From assembly GCA_018003515.1 (NCBI GenBank), contig JAGNDO010000018.1, positions 24,093 to 88,092 on the forward strand: a DNA stretch of 64,000 nt, read 5' to 3'. Below, in pieces: positions 44,397 to 54,830 of this stretch; position 1 is the stretch's first letter, and each line of letters opens with the position of its first letter. Origin of the DNA: Caldilineaceae bacterium. GTDB taxonomy: Bacteria; Chloroflexota; Anaerolineae; Caldilineales; Caldilineaceae. The notes beneath the pieces are model-generated. The model was not told the origin of the DNA, ran no database searches, and saw only the letters and a list, made by a program, of their open reading frames with translations. The position numbers and the translations under genes were made by a program.

Positions 44397-45998
44397 CTAC
44401 GGTTGGGGCGTTGGGAGAACAGGCGTGGGAGCAAAGAAGCGTACCCCCCACTCATCGACCAGGGTGACCAGGGTGGGATAGGCGGCCAGATCGAGTTGGG
44501 TGAAGAGGGTGTCCGGGGTGACAACGGTCCAGCGATTATCGGCCAAATAGCTGTGTAGAAACTTTTCGAACGCGCGCTCGCCCAAGGCCCTGCGCGCCGC
44601 GGCAAAGAAGAGTGCCCCCTTGCCATAGACCACGGTTTCGTATTGGGATCCACTATCGTAGGCATCCACCGGTTTGCCCAGTTCTGTGTCGCTCTCCCGC
44701 TCGATCAACAGGTTGACCGGCACTTGCCAGCGCTGATTTTGCAGACCCTCCGCCGTGGACGGTCCCTGCATGGCCTCGTAATAGACACGCACCGAATATT
44801 CGGCCAGCCCCTCGTCCATCCACGGATAGGTGACCGGATCGTTGTGGACCATCTGGTACCACCACTGATGGGCCACCTCGTGGGCGATCAGGAACTCCAA
44901 TTCGCCCCGATAGTCCGTATAACTCTGCACCCCGATCAAGCTGACCTGGGGGTATTCCATGCCCCGATATTCCAGGGGAGCCACGGCCACCGCCATTTCG
45001 GTGAAAGGATAGTCGCCGAAGCGATCGTTGTAGACCCGCATAGCCGCCACGGCATAGTTGAGCGCAGCCCGCCCCGCCGCATTTTGCCCCGGCAGCCAAT
45101 AGCTGGTGACCTTGGTCCCCGCCACCTCTGCGGAACTCGTTTCAAACCGACTGCTGGTATGAAACAAGAATTCCCGCACCGGCCCAGTTACCCATACCCG
45201 CTGAGTGGTACCATTTTCCATCACCGTGCTGGTGACGACCACACCACTGGTCACAGGGATCTGGTCCGAGGGCAGGGTGCCCGTGACCACGAAGAGAGAG
45301 CTGACGTTGAAGGCCGCATCTCCCCGCACCGTGCCGTTTTCTTCCCACCATTTGCCGGTGCCGATGGTCGGTCCCGGTTGATAGACCGCCAGGGCCGGAT
45401 AGAAGAGGGGCAGGCTGATCATCTCTTGGCTGCGCCCAAAGAGGGCATAGACACCGGGTGAGTCGGGCCAAAGGGGGATGGAGAGGGACCAATTCATCTG
45501 CACGGTGGTTTCTTGGCCAGCCAGCAGGGGTTGGGGCAGATCGATGCGCACCCCGGTCCCCAAGGGCACAAAGGTGTAGGCCACGGGCTGGCCGTTCACC
45601 GCCATGCTGCCGATGCTAAAGCTGCCCTTATACTGGTCCAACATGGGATAGAGGCGGAAGATCAAATGCGGCCAGGGGTCCGGGCCGGGGTTGAGGATGT
45701 GGACGGATTGGCTGCCCCGCAGGGCATTTTCGCCCTTCTCCGCATTGGGGTTCAAGCTGAAGGTGATGTCATAGCGGGGCATCTGCTGGGCCACCGGGTT
45801 GGCGGTGACCAGATCCGCCCGATAGCTCTCCTTGAGGGCCGGATAGTAGGCCAGATACGGGTCCACCGGCTCGCGGATAAAAGGCAGAGTGCAACCGCTC
45901 AAGAAGATCCCGGCCAAAAACAACACGGCCCCCAAGAGGGTCGTGCTGCGGCGCACAAAGATAGATCTCAGATCGAGGATGGGCAGAGAATCGTACAT
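44397..45998 (-). CDS. M1-like (gluzincin) metallopeptidase lipoprotein
   Basis: A 533-residue lipoprotein: basic N-terminus, hydrophobic helix and lipobox LSGC (about 32-35). Residues ~60-230 form a β-sandwich like the N-domain of M1 aminopeptidases (QSVHILNPGPDPWPHLIFRLYP). The zinc motif HEVAHQWW has H373, E374 and H377, with the third ligand in DEGLAEYS about 20 residues later. It should trim N-terminal residues from peptides outside the cell. ATG 45998 is only seven bases after a TATACT -10, so the mRNA is probably leaderless; upstream in-frame codons are part of the promoter. Confidence 0.9.
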   Translation of the reverse strand: MYDSLPILDLRSIFVRRSTTLLGAVLFLAGIFLSGCTLPFIREPVDPYLAYYPALKESYRADLVTANPVAQQMPRYDITFSLNPNAEKGENALRGSQSVHILNPGPDPWPHLIFRLYPMLDQYKGSFSIGSMAVNGQPVAYTFVPLGTGVRIDLPQPLLAGQETTVQMNWSLSIPLWPDSPGVYALFGRSQEMISLPLFYPALAVYQPGPTIGTGKWWEENGTVRGDAAFNVSSLFVVTGTLPSDQIPVTSGVVVTSTVMENGTTQRVWVTGPVREFLFHTSSRFETSSAEVAGTKVTSYWLPGQNAAGRAALNYAVAAMRVYNDRFGDYPFTEMAVAVAPLEYRGMEYPQVSLIGVQSYTDYRGELEFLIAHEVAHQWWYQMVHNDPVTYPWMDEGLAEYSVRVYYEAMQGPSTAEGLQNQRWQVPVNLLIERESDTELGKPVDAYDSGSQYETVVYGKGALFFAAARRALGERAFEKFLHSYLADNRWTVVTPDTLFTQLDLAAYPTLVTLVDEWGVRFFAPTPVLPTPQP

Positions 45999-46005
45999 AA
46001 GGGCA

Positions 46006-46035
46006 AGTATAGCATTGGGCATGGGGAATGGACAA
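46006..46035 (-). promoter_or_regulatory. Leaderless promoter of the M1-like peptidase
   Basis: Minus strand: TTGTCC (46030-46035), 18 bases, TG-C-TATACT extended -10 (46006-46011), seven bases to the ATG. Confidence 0.72.
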
Positions 46036-46047
46036 TGGCCGACAGGA

Positions 46048-46105
46048 GGTGCGGTTTTTAACCACACAAATTGCTAAATGTACCTTGTGCGGTTGAAAAC
46101 CGCAC

Positions 46106-46107
<2 letters not shown>
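46048..46107. repeat. GGTGCGGTT palindrome, copy 1
   Basis: GGAGGTGCGGTTTTTAACC... mirrored by GGTTGAAAACCGCACCTACGG. A related, larger pair is at 60780-60860. The right end touches the RarA-fusion stop. Confidence 0.75.
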
Positions 46108-48382
<2,275 letters not shown>

Positions 48383-48384
48383 TG

Positions 48385-48425
48385 AATTAAAAATTGAGAT
48401 TTGAAAATTGAAAATTGAAAATGTG
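48385..48425. repeat. AAAATTGA heptamer run
   Basis: Repeats of AAATTGA/AAAATTG fill the RarA-EEP gap. Same unit at 6320-6358 and 32265-32298. Confidence 0.7.
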
Positions 48426-48429
48426 TGCT

Positions 48430-49293
48430 TTAGAAGTCGATTTCGGCCATCACGGGGAGGTGATCCGATGCGTCGTAGTCGGCCATTTCGGTGAGGATGC
48501 GACAGCCTGTGATGTGGGGGAGGAGGGGGGCGCTGGCAAAGAGATAGTCGATGCGCAAGGGCAGGGCGGAGAGCAGAAAGGAACTCTGGCCCTGGCTACC
48601 GAAGTGGGTGAAGGTGTCCACGTAGCCAGCTTTTTCCATCTGGCGGATCACCTGGGGACCTTTGCCGGTGCCCCCCTCTTGGTCCGACCCGTTGACCCCC
48701 GCGGCCATGTGGGCCGCCTTGGGCTGGGCGGCCAGGGCGCTCAGGGCTTCTTCCCGGCCCTCGTAGTCCCAAGGATGGACGGCGTTGAAATCTCCCATGA
48801 CCAGATGGGGACGGCTGCGATCCCGCACGGTCCATGTACGCACGGCCCGCAGTTGCACCAAGCGATTTTCTTCGCTGGTGTAGTCCAGATGGGTGACATA
48901 GAGGGTGAAGGTACGGTCATCGGGCAGGAGGATCCGGCCCTCCAACAGCCCACGCTGCTCTAGCCCGTTGATGGGGGTGAGGTGATGAGCGGCGCTGGCA
49001 ATGATGGGCCAGCGACTGAGCAGGGCATTCCCATAACTGCTCTCCGGCAGACTGCCCGTGGCCGGCCACCCCAAGCAGGGGCCAAAGACATAGTGAAACC
49101 CAAGCTTTTGGGCCAAGGCCTGCAAGAGCGGCTGGCCATCGCTGCCCTCTCCGGTTCGGGGATGAAAGACCTCGTTTAGCCCCACAATATCCGCGCCGCT
49201 GTCCCTGATCACCCGATATACTGCACCCAAATTCGGCTGTCCCCCAGGGGTGAGCCAACCGTGAACATTATACGTCATCACCCGCATTCGCAT
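48430..49293 (-). CDS. Endonuclease/exonuclease/phosphatase (EEP) family hydrolase
   Basis: A 287-residue EEP-fold metal-dependent phosphodiesterase. Active-site motifs in order: TYNVHG (7-12), DIVGLNEV (about 35-42) with metal-binding Glu, YVTHLDY (about 150), MGDFNAVHP (about 177-185) and the final SDHLPVMAEI with catalytic Asp-His. Substrates in the family range from DNA to phospholipids. ATG 49293 with GAGGAG nine bases upstream is chosen; a GTG at 49401 would add a membrane helix and make the protein exported, and cannot be excluded. Confidence 0.88.
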   Translation of the reverse strand: MRMRVMTYNVHGWLTPGGQPNLGAVYRVIRDSGADIVGLNEVFHPRTGEGSDGQPLLQALAQKLGFHYVFGPCLGWPATGSLPESSYGNALLSRWPIIASAAHHLTPINGLEQRGLLEGRILLPDDRTFTLYVTHLDYTSEENRLVQLRAVRTWTVRDRSRPHLVMGDFNAVHPWDYEGREEALSALAAQPKAAHMAAGVNGSDQEGGTGKGPQVIRQMEKAGYVDTFTHFGSQGQSSFLLSALPLRIDYLFASAPLLPHITGCRILTEMADYDASDHLPVMAEIDF

Positions 49294-49976
49294 ACCCAAA
49301 AACTCCTCAGCTTGAATCCCTCCCCAAACCGTGCCAGCCACAATCAAAATCACGGCCACAACCCACCCATAGTAACATAGGATAAAATGCAAGAAAAGCA
49401 CGAAACAAGGTCACTTTCCGGCATCTTTCCGGCATCTTACTGGCCGTCCCCAATGGTTCCCCTTGGACAAGGTAGAGATTGTCTAGGGATTGCCCAACGG
49501 AAAGACGGGGATAACCCGGTGCAATTCCGGGGATAATCACTCGTCGCATGGGGATACCGGCCCTCCCAGTTTTCCCCACTTATCCCGACCCTTGCGTGAA
49601 ACATATGTGCTTGCCCTAGATGTAGGCCCCCTCGCCCATGACCGCCCACACTCTTCAACCCTTTCCCAATCCCATTCAGGAGTTATCCCAAATCCCCTTT
49701 GGGATAACTCCTCGCCTTTTTCTTCGTCTATGGCCACATCTTGCTGGGACAACAAGGCTTTATTCTCCCTCAGTCGTTTATATAGCGCCTTTTCTGCCTG
49801 AAAATTCCTGTATTTTGTGGTATGCTAGAAAACTGGCTGGATCAAGATGGTGGATCAGCCCAAAAACTCCGATTCATCCTTCATCTTCTTTTCCCCATAT
49901 CCCCAGTCCCTACTAAGACAACTACAAATAACTTATATTTATTAGATAAGTGAATTCTGAAAGGAGACTGTCCCAC
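49294..49976. other. 683-bp intergenic region with a plus-strand terminator and GGGGATA motifs
   Basis: No gene is convincing. Between 49490 and 49600 the motif GGGGATA occurs three times and TTATCCC once; 49678-49724 is a perfect 15-bp hairpin (core TTATCCCAAA/TTTGGGATAA) followed by a T-rich run on the plus strand. This suggests an untranslated RNA or leader ending there, or just the end of an unrecognised transcript. Two direct repeats TTTCCGGCATC lie at 49417-49440. Confidence 0.5.
49678..49724 (+). terminator. Intrinsic terminator in the 49.3-50.0 kb gap
   Basis: Arms AGGAGTTATCCCAAA and TTTGGGATAACTCCT with a five-base loop, then CGCCTTTTTCTT. No plus-strand gene precedes it, so the transcript it ends is unknown. 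Confidence 0.75.
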
Positions 49977-50927
49977 ATGAACGAAAAACGACGGCAACCG
50001 ATCACGAAGCGAATCTTCCTGCCAAAGCAAAACCCAACACCCATAGAGAAAAGCACGGTGGTCTGGTTGTCCGGGATGATGATTTCGCTTTTCTTTGTGG
50101 CTGCCTGCTTCAACGTTGCATCGGGCAGATCCGTTCCCATCTTGCAGCCTGCGGACACACCGGAACTGGAACCCGTTGCCTTTCTTCCCACGGTCACACG
50201 GGCGGTCGAGGGGGAGCCAGTGAGTTGGTGGCAGCCCTCCCCAGGCACCAGTTGGCAATGGCAGCTTTCCGGCACGGTGGACACCAGCGTGGATGTGCAG
50301 ATGTACGATATCGATCTGGTTGAGACACCGACCGCCACCATCACCGAGTTGAAGACTGCCGGACGCACGGTGATCTGTTATTTCAGCGCCGGGAGTTGGG
50401 AAGCCTTTCGGGACGATGCGGATCGCTTTCCAGCGGCGGTTCTGGGCTCCGCCATGGATGGCTGGACGGACGAGCGCTGGCTGGACATCCGCCAGATCGA
50501 TCTGTTGGCCCCCATTATGCTCCCACGCTTGGACCTGGCCGTCTCCAAGGGCTGTGATGGGGTGGAGCCGGACAATGTGGATGGATATGCCAACGACAGC
50601 GGTTTTCCCCTCACCGGCGCGCATCAGTTGGCCTATAACCGCTGGCTGGCCAAGTCCGCCCATGACCGGGGTCTCTCCATCGGGTTGAAGAACGATCTGG
50701 ATCAGATCCCGGACCTGGTGGCTGATTTTGATTGGGCCTTGAACGAGCAATGCGTGGAGTTTGCGGAGTGTGAATTGTTGTCGCCCTTCGTTCAAGCGGG
50801 GAAAGCGGTCTTCGGGGTGGAATACGAGGGTGAGGCCGCCACTTTCTGCCCCGTGGTCAACGCCCTCAACTTTGACTGGCTCCACAAGCGCTTGGACCTA
50901 GACGCCTGGCGCGTCGCCTGCCGGTGA
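49977..50927 (+). CDS. GH114-like (endo alpha-1,4-polygalactosaminidase family) lipoprotein
   Basis: A 316-residue exported protein. N-terminal helix ends in a lipobox-like FVAAC (about 40-44). From about 80 the TIM-barrel pattern of the GH114/DUF297 family follows: WWQPSPGTSWQWQLSGTVDTS, MYDIDLVETP, VICYFSAGSWEAFRDD, WLDIRQID, GCDGVEPDNVDGY (acidic catalytic site, Asp/Glu at about 195-199), LSIGLKNDLDQI and DWALNEQC. It probably cleaves galactosamine-rich glycans of biofilm or envelope. GGAG lies 12 bases before ATG 49977. It has no close operon partner. Confidence 0.88.
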   Translation: MNEKRRQPITKRIFLPKQNPTPIEKSTVVWLSGMMISLFFVAACFNVASGRSVPILQPADTPELEPVAFLPTVTRAVEGEPVSWWQPSPGTSWQWQLSGTVDTSVDVQMYDIDLVETPTATITELKTAGRTVICYFSAGSWEAFRDDADRFPAAVLGSAMDGWTDERWLDIRQIDLLAPIMLPRLDLAVSKGCDGVEPDNVDGYANDSGFPLTGAHQLAYNRWLAKSAHDRGLSIGLKNDLDQIPDLVADFDWALNEQCVEFAECELLSPFVQAGKAVFGVEYEGEAATFCPVVNALNFDWLHKRLDLDAWRVACR

Positions 50928-50930
50928 GGC

Positions 50931-51022
50931 AAGGAGAAGAGGAGAGGGGGAGACAAGGAGCTTCCGTAGTGCTTTCCCTGTCTCCTCTTCTCCCCTTCTC
51001 CTTGTCTCCTTGTCTCCTTGTC
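50931..51022. repeat. Heptamer palindrome (AAGGAGA/TCTCCTT units)
   Basis: AAGGAGAAGAGGAGAG on the left and CTCCTTGTCTCCTTGTCTCC on the right, centre GCTTCCGTAGTGC. It separates the convergent GH114 and M23 genes and may be their shared terminator. Confidence 0.8.
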
Positions 51023-51024
51023 TG

Positions 51025-51630
51025 TCAAGGCCGACGCATGCCCGGTCGTTCGATGGCCATGCGGGGGAGTTGGGTCTGGTCGCCTCCGCCCCGGGTGCCC
51101 TCCGCATAGCTGGGTAAGCGGATGTCTGCCGGGTCCATGTAATCCAAGGGGTCTGCAAAGCCACCCCAGCCGTCCGCCCGCACGTAGGGAAAGACACGGA
51201 TGCCAAAATGCAGGTGCGGCCCAAAGCTGGCCCCGCTGTTGTCCGAAATGCCCACCCGCTGGCCCCGCGCCACCTGGGCCCCAGTTTGGACCGTGGCCTG
51301 GCCCAGATGAGCGTAGAGGGATTCGCCCCAGCGGTGTTGGAGCTTCACATAGTTGCCAAAGCCGCCGGCTTCGTAGCCCACCCAGATCACCTGGCCATCA
51401 TCCGTGGCCAGCACATCGGTCCCCGTGTTGATGCCAAAATCGATGCCGTTGTGGCCGCGCAGGGGGGTACCATCATAGGTGAACTGGCGGTAGAAATCCG
51501 GGTTTTCGCCAAAAAGCTGGGTGATGGGCACGTCGGCGGGCAGACTGTCCGGGAAGGGGCGGGAAAGATAGATGCCCTCCGGCTCGTAGCGTCCGGGTTC
51601 CAGGGCTGTGGCGGTGAATGGGAAGGGCAT
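51025..51630 (-). CDS. M23-family (LytM-like) metallopeptidase without visible signal peptide
   Basis: A 201-residue protein dominated by a LytM/M23 domain. Zinc ligands: H and D in RGHNGIDFG (about 83-91) and the HLH of GPHLHFGI (about 143-150), with TDVLATDDGQVIWVGYEAGGFGNYVKLQHRWGESLYAHL between. These enzymes cut peptide bonds in peptidoglycan cross-links. ATG 51630 with AGGAG is well placed and leaves no signal peptide, so the protein is either exported another way, inactive outside, or acts on recycled muropeptides in the cytoplasm. A start at 51708 would add a weakly hydrophobic leader. Confidence 0.85.
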   Translation of the reverse strand: MPFPFTATALEPGRYEPEGIYLSRPFPDSLPADVPITQLFGENPDFYRQFTYDGTPLRGHNGIDFGINTGTDVLATDDGQVIWVGYEAGGFGNYVKLQHRWGESLYAHLGQATVQTGAQVARGQRVGISDNSGASFGPHLHFGIRVFPYVRADGWGGFADPLDYMDPADIRLPSYAEGTRGGGDQTQLPRMAIERPGMRRP

Positions 51631-51883
51631 GGCGGCGTCTCCTGGGTGCGGGGAATGGGTTAGGTAGTCGAACGGAATGGTCGTCAGTATAGCACAGAAT
51701 GAAAGCAAGCAACCAGCAATATGCGGGATGGCGTTACAAAGTTTTTACTTTCTCTGCACCACTTCTTTAGATTGGCCCTCTATACTGTAATTGTCGAGCG
51801 AATGATGGCTGCGACAACCAACAGTCAATGACGACATCAACCTGATGCCTCATGCATAACCAATCTAAACAGGAGATGTAAAA

Positions 51884-52738
51884 ATGAACGGTAATTTTGG
51901 ACGAAAAGCGGTAGCCCTGGTGCTGGGGTTGTTGATGGTGATGACGAGTGCCGTATCAGTTTTTGCGGCGTCCGGGCCAGAGTCCGCCACGGCTCCCGGT
52001 GATGGCTGGGTGCAAATCCAGGCCGGTGAGAGCCAATGGTACACCTTCCACGATGAAGGGAACAACAACCAGATTCTCGTCAAGATGAACGTGTCGGGTC
52101 AGGCGGGTTTTGCAGTCTATACCCCCGCCGAGGTGGCCGCCTGGCAGTCCGGTGCAGCGTTGACGCCAGTGGGTAACGGCTCTGCCGACGCCTATTCCGA
52201 TGCGGATCTCACTTGGGCCGGTAATTTCAACCAGTCCGATGATTACTATGTGGTGGTGAGCCAGGGTGACAGCGGCACCAGCAACTACAATTTGAGCATC
52301 AGCGGAGCGACCGTCTGGTTCCCCATCCCGGCAGAAGCCGCCATGACGGCAACCGAGACGGCTACAGAAATGACCCCGGCGACCGATAGCGTCACCACCC
52401 CGGCAGCGGATGGCCCGGCCACCTTGCAGCCCGGTGAAGAAGCCGTCGTCTCCTTTGTCTATGATGGCAACAGCGGGCAGATTCTGGCCAGCCTGGACAG
52501 CAACCCGGATTCCGCCGTGATCTTCAGCGTCTGGACGCCGACCCAGTGGCAACTGCGCAGCGAAGGCCAGGACATCGCCCCGATTGGCCAAGGTTCCTAT
52601 AACGCCTACGTCGCCGGTGACCTGAGCTGGAGCGGCAATTTCAACGGAGCTGGGATCTACAACATCATCGTGAAGAACAACAGCAGCCAGACCGCAACCT
52701 ATACCCTGACCGTCACCGGTGACGGCGTCAGCCAGTAA
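51884..52738 (+). CDS. Exported protein with two PPC-like beta-domains
   Basis: A 284-residue protein: signal peptide (VALVLGLLMVMTSAVSVFA, cleaved near residue 28), then two ~105-residue copies of a β-sandwich resembling the bacterial pre-peptidase C-terminal domain. Parallel motifs: QIQAGESQWYTF/LQPGEEAVVSFVY, NQILVKMNV/GQILASLDS, YSDADLTWAGNFNQ/YVAGDLSWSGNFNG and YNLSISG/YTLTVTG. A Thr-rich linker (about 150-180) joins them. Such domains bind calcium or other surface proteins. AGGAGATG precedes the start and a strong terminator follows. Confidence 0.85.
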   Translation: MNGNFGRKAVALVLGLLMVMTSAVSVFAASGPESATAPGDGWVQIQAGESQWYTFHDEGNNNQILVKMNVSGQAGFAVYTPAEVAAWQSGAALTPVGNGSADAYSDADLTWAGNFNQSDDYYVVVSQGDSGTSNYNLSISGATVWFPIPAEAAMTATETATEMTPATDSVTTPAADGPATLQPGEEAVVSFVYDGNSGQILASLDSNPDSAVIFSVWTPTQWQLRSEGQDIAPIGQGSYNAYVAGDLSWSGNFNGAGIYNIIVKNNSSQTATYTLTVTGDGVSQ

Positions 52739-52770
52739 CTTCAACCGAATAAAAATCGAATAAAAAAGTA

Positions 52771-52815
52771 AAGAGGGGGGCGGCAATCTACAAACAGATT
52801 GCCGCCCCCCTCTTC
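52771..52815 (+). terminator. Intrinsic terminator of the PPC-like gene
   Basis: 19-bp stem (GAGGGGGGCGGCAATCT and its inverse) with a six-base loop, then TTCATTTT. Confidence 0.88.
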
Positions 52816-52839
52816 ATTTTAAGCATGGGCAAGAAATAG

Positions 52840-52872
52840 AAAACGCTCGGAGCGAAAGCTCCGAGCGTTTTT
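52840..52872. terminator. Terminator of tRNA-Pro(GGG), bidirectional
   Basis: AAAACGCTCGGAGC/GCTCCGAGCGTTTT with GAAA loop; T run on the minus strand just after the tRNA gene. Confidence 0.85.
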
Positions 52873-52880
52873 GCCAAATT

Positions 52881-52957
<77 letters not shown>

Positions 52958-52979
52958 ACAACCTGTTTGACAGTCCGGC

Positions 52980-53008
52980 AGTATAGCATGGTTTGGGGTG
53001 TGGGGCAA
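52980..53008 (-). promoter_or_regulatory. Promoter of tRNA-Pro(GGG)
   Basis: Minus strand: TTGCCC (53003-53008), 17 bases, TATACT (52980-52985). Start near 52973. Nothing else was recognised in 53009-53212. Confidence 0.75.
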
Positions 53009-53212
53009 ATTCCGAGGCGGGGATTGGTTGTGTCGGATTTCTGGAAATGGGTCGGGCGATCCCGAAAAGCCAAGGGATCAACCCATCTACTGGGAATACA
53101 AAAGTGGCCCACACGGAAGACTGAGGGTACGGAAAGAGCTACGCATCCCAAAAACCGATCGACGTCACCTAGCAGGGTTTTACTGACCGCTTTTCCCAGG
53201 CCGACTTGAAGA

Positions 53213-54673
53213 TCAAAAATCAGACATCACAACTCGAAATCCAAAGAATCCATGCTGAGTATTTGGATTGTATTTATGTCGAGTAGCGCAAAGGGCGTAA
53301 CCGTAGCGGAGGCTGGGTGGCAACCCACGCAACACCCGGAGCCCACTATTATCGGAACCAGTAGGATTTAAAATAGGAGAGTTGGAATAATAGTTGTTAT
53401 CGTACCAATCTGCCGTCCACTCGCCCACCTTTTCTACCATATACAAAGCCCTATAGGAAGTGGATTCGGACAAATAAAAACTAACATCAAAAGTCGGTGC
53501 CTTTGGCGCAGGGGAATTGTCTGAACTGAACATTATGGTTACCGTATAGGTCCCCATACCAATTCCAGGCGTACCATCGCCCCACGGATAATTTCGACTT
53601 TCTGTGCCTTGACATGCCTTCTCCCACTGGGCCTCAGTGGGAAGTGTGCCACCTACCCAGAATGCATAATCCGCTGCCTGCTGCCAATCCACGTTGACTA
53701 CAGGATTGTTGGCATCGGTAGAGCTATTCCACGCACTGTTGGACGGCTCACTGCACGATCCAGCGGCAACACAGAGGCCATATTGCTTGTTGGTTACCTC
53801 TGTGCGCATAATCCAATAATCATCCAAATAGACCGTATGAGAAGGCTGTTCATCAAATTCGCCCGAATGTGATCCCATCGTGAATGTTCCAGCCGGAATG
53901 TAGACATAGGCTGCACCGTCCACTGTGTTAGTATGGATTGACGTGTTGGGCAGTGTAAAAAAGGGGAATAATACATCGGTTGATTGGGCTGAAATGGGTA
54001 TAGAAGTGGGTACGTCCGTTGGTTTATTTGTGGGAACATTTGTGCTGTTGGCGTGGGGGAGGAAATTCGAGATCAGATATAGAACTAGAACCACCTCTAC
54101 CGTTATCAATACTATCACGCGTAACAAACGTTGGGCACGGATGGAAAGACCAACTCTAGGCAAGGGTACCGATTCTACTGCTGAAATAGTGGGTAGAGAT
54201 AAATCTGTGTGAGAGTCCATAATAACGCTGGATTTACGAGGGTTGCCCGATGCCGCAGCGATCAGCCGCTCCAGGGATTCGTTCAAATCCCCCGAATCCA
54301 TCATGTTCAGGGGAACTAGATGGCTCAAATAGAGGGGCAACACGCAAGGTTGACGCAAAACGGGCAGCACCCGGCGCTCGTTGCTGGCTAAATCCCCGGT
54401 TAACGCCATCTGGAACGCATTGACTTGGGCCAGATCCGCCAACCATGCCGGGGACAAGATAACAGCGGTGCGCCGGCTGTGGACAATGGCCATCTGTACC
54501 GCCTCCAGGGTAGATAATCCCAGATCAAAGTCCCGGTCTGCTAGGCAGATGCGCAGATCCGCTGCTTCCAGACTTGGTAGCAACCATCCCCGCACCCAGT
54601 CCCGGTTCTCGGCGCTGTGGCTGATGAAGAGATCGTAGGTATAGTTGGAATTGTCTGTTACGAGTGTACTCAT
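53213..54673 (-). CDS. TIR domain - membrane helix - FGE-sulfatase-fold fusion, FGE part divergent
   Basis: A 486-residue fusion. Residues ~12-150 are a TIR domain: YDLFISHSAENRDWV, ICLADRDFDLG, TAVILSPAWL. Residues ~180-200 are a single membrane helix, followed by a Thr/Pro linker (about 208-235). From ~250 comes a formylglycine-generating-enzyme (FGE, C-type-lectin-like) domain: YIPAGTFTMGS, DDYWIMRTEVTNKQY, VVNVDWQQAADYAFWVGGTLPTEAQWEKACQGTESRNYPWG, EWTADWYD, FFGFRVV. The usual AGNVWEW and RGGSW motifs are altered (ALYMVEKVGEW, RVLRGLPPS), suggesting loss of enzyme function or a lectin role. It may be a sensor-effector receptor. Confidence 0.85.
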   Translation of the reverse strand: MSTLVTDNSNYTYDLFISHSAENRDWVRGWLLPSLEAADLRICLADRDFDLGLSTLEAVQMAIVHSRRTAVILSPAWLADLAQVNAFQMALTGDLASNERRVLPVLRQPCVLPLYLSHLVPLNMMDSGDLNESLERLIAAASGNPRKSSVIMDSHTDLSLPTISAVESVPLPRVGLSIRAQRLLRVIVLITVEVVLVLYLISNFLPHANSTNVPTNKPTDVPTSIPISAQSTDVLFPFFTLPNTSIHTNTVDGAAYVYIPAGTFTMGSHSGEFDEQPSHTVYLDDYWIMRTEVTNKQYGLCVAAGSCSEPSNSAWNSSTDANNPVVNVDWQQAADYAFWVGGTLPTEAQWEKACQGTESRNYPWGDGTPGIGMGTYTVTIMFSSDNSPAPKAPTFDVSFYLSESTSYRALYMVEKVGEWTADWYDNNYYSNSPILNPTGSDNSGLRVLRGLPPSLRYGYALCATRHKYNPNTQHGFFGFRVVMSDF

Positions 54674-54775
54674 GGTGGGTTATGAGGGCGAATTTGTGAG
54701 TGGATAGAGAGGCAATTGTCAAAATTCACCCCAGTATAGCCCGAATTGGAAGCCTGGACAAGCGTCTAGACAAAT

Positions 54776-54830
54776 GGGAGATTGGATAATATCCCAATCC
54801 CTAATCTCCAATCCCCAATCCCACAAAGTC
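54776..54830. repeat. Heptamer run (GGATTGG units) at the fmt stop
   Basis: GGAGATTGGATAATATCCCAATCCC plus further CCAATCCC units. It encodes the last residues GLGIGD and the stop of fmt on the minus strand. Confidence 0.78.

Noticed and set aside
49490..49600. Chromosome origin with DnaA boxes
   Set aside because: No TTATCCACA boxes, only GGGGATA/TTATCCC variants, and no dnaA or dnaN nearby.
53213..53420. Confirmed frameshift in the FGE domain
   Set aside because: Altered motifs could suggest indels, but shifting frames did not restore the consensus over a useful length, so divergence is reported instead.
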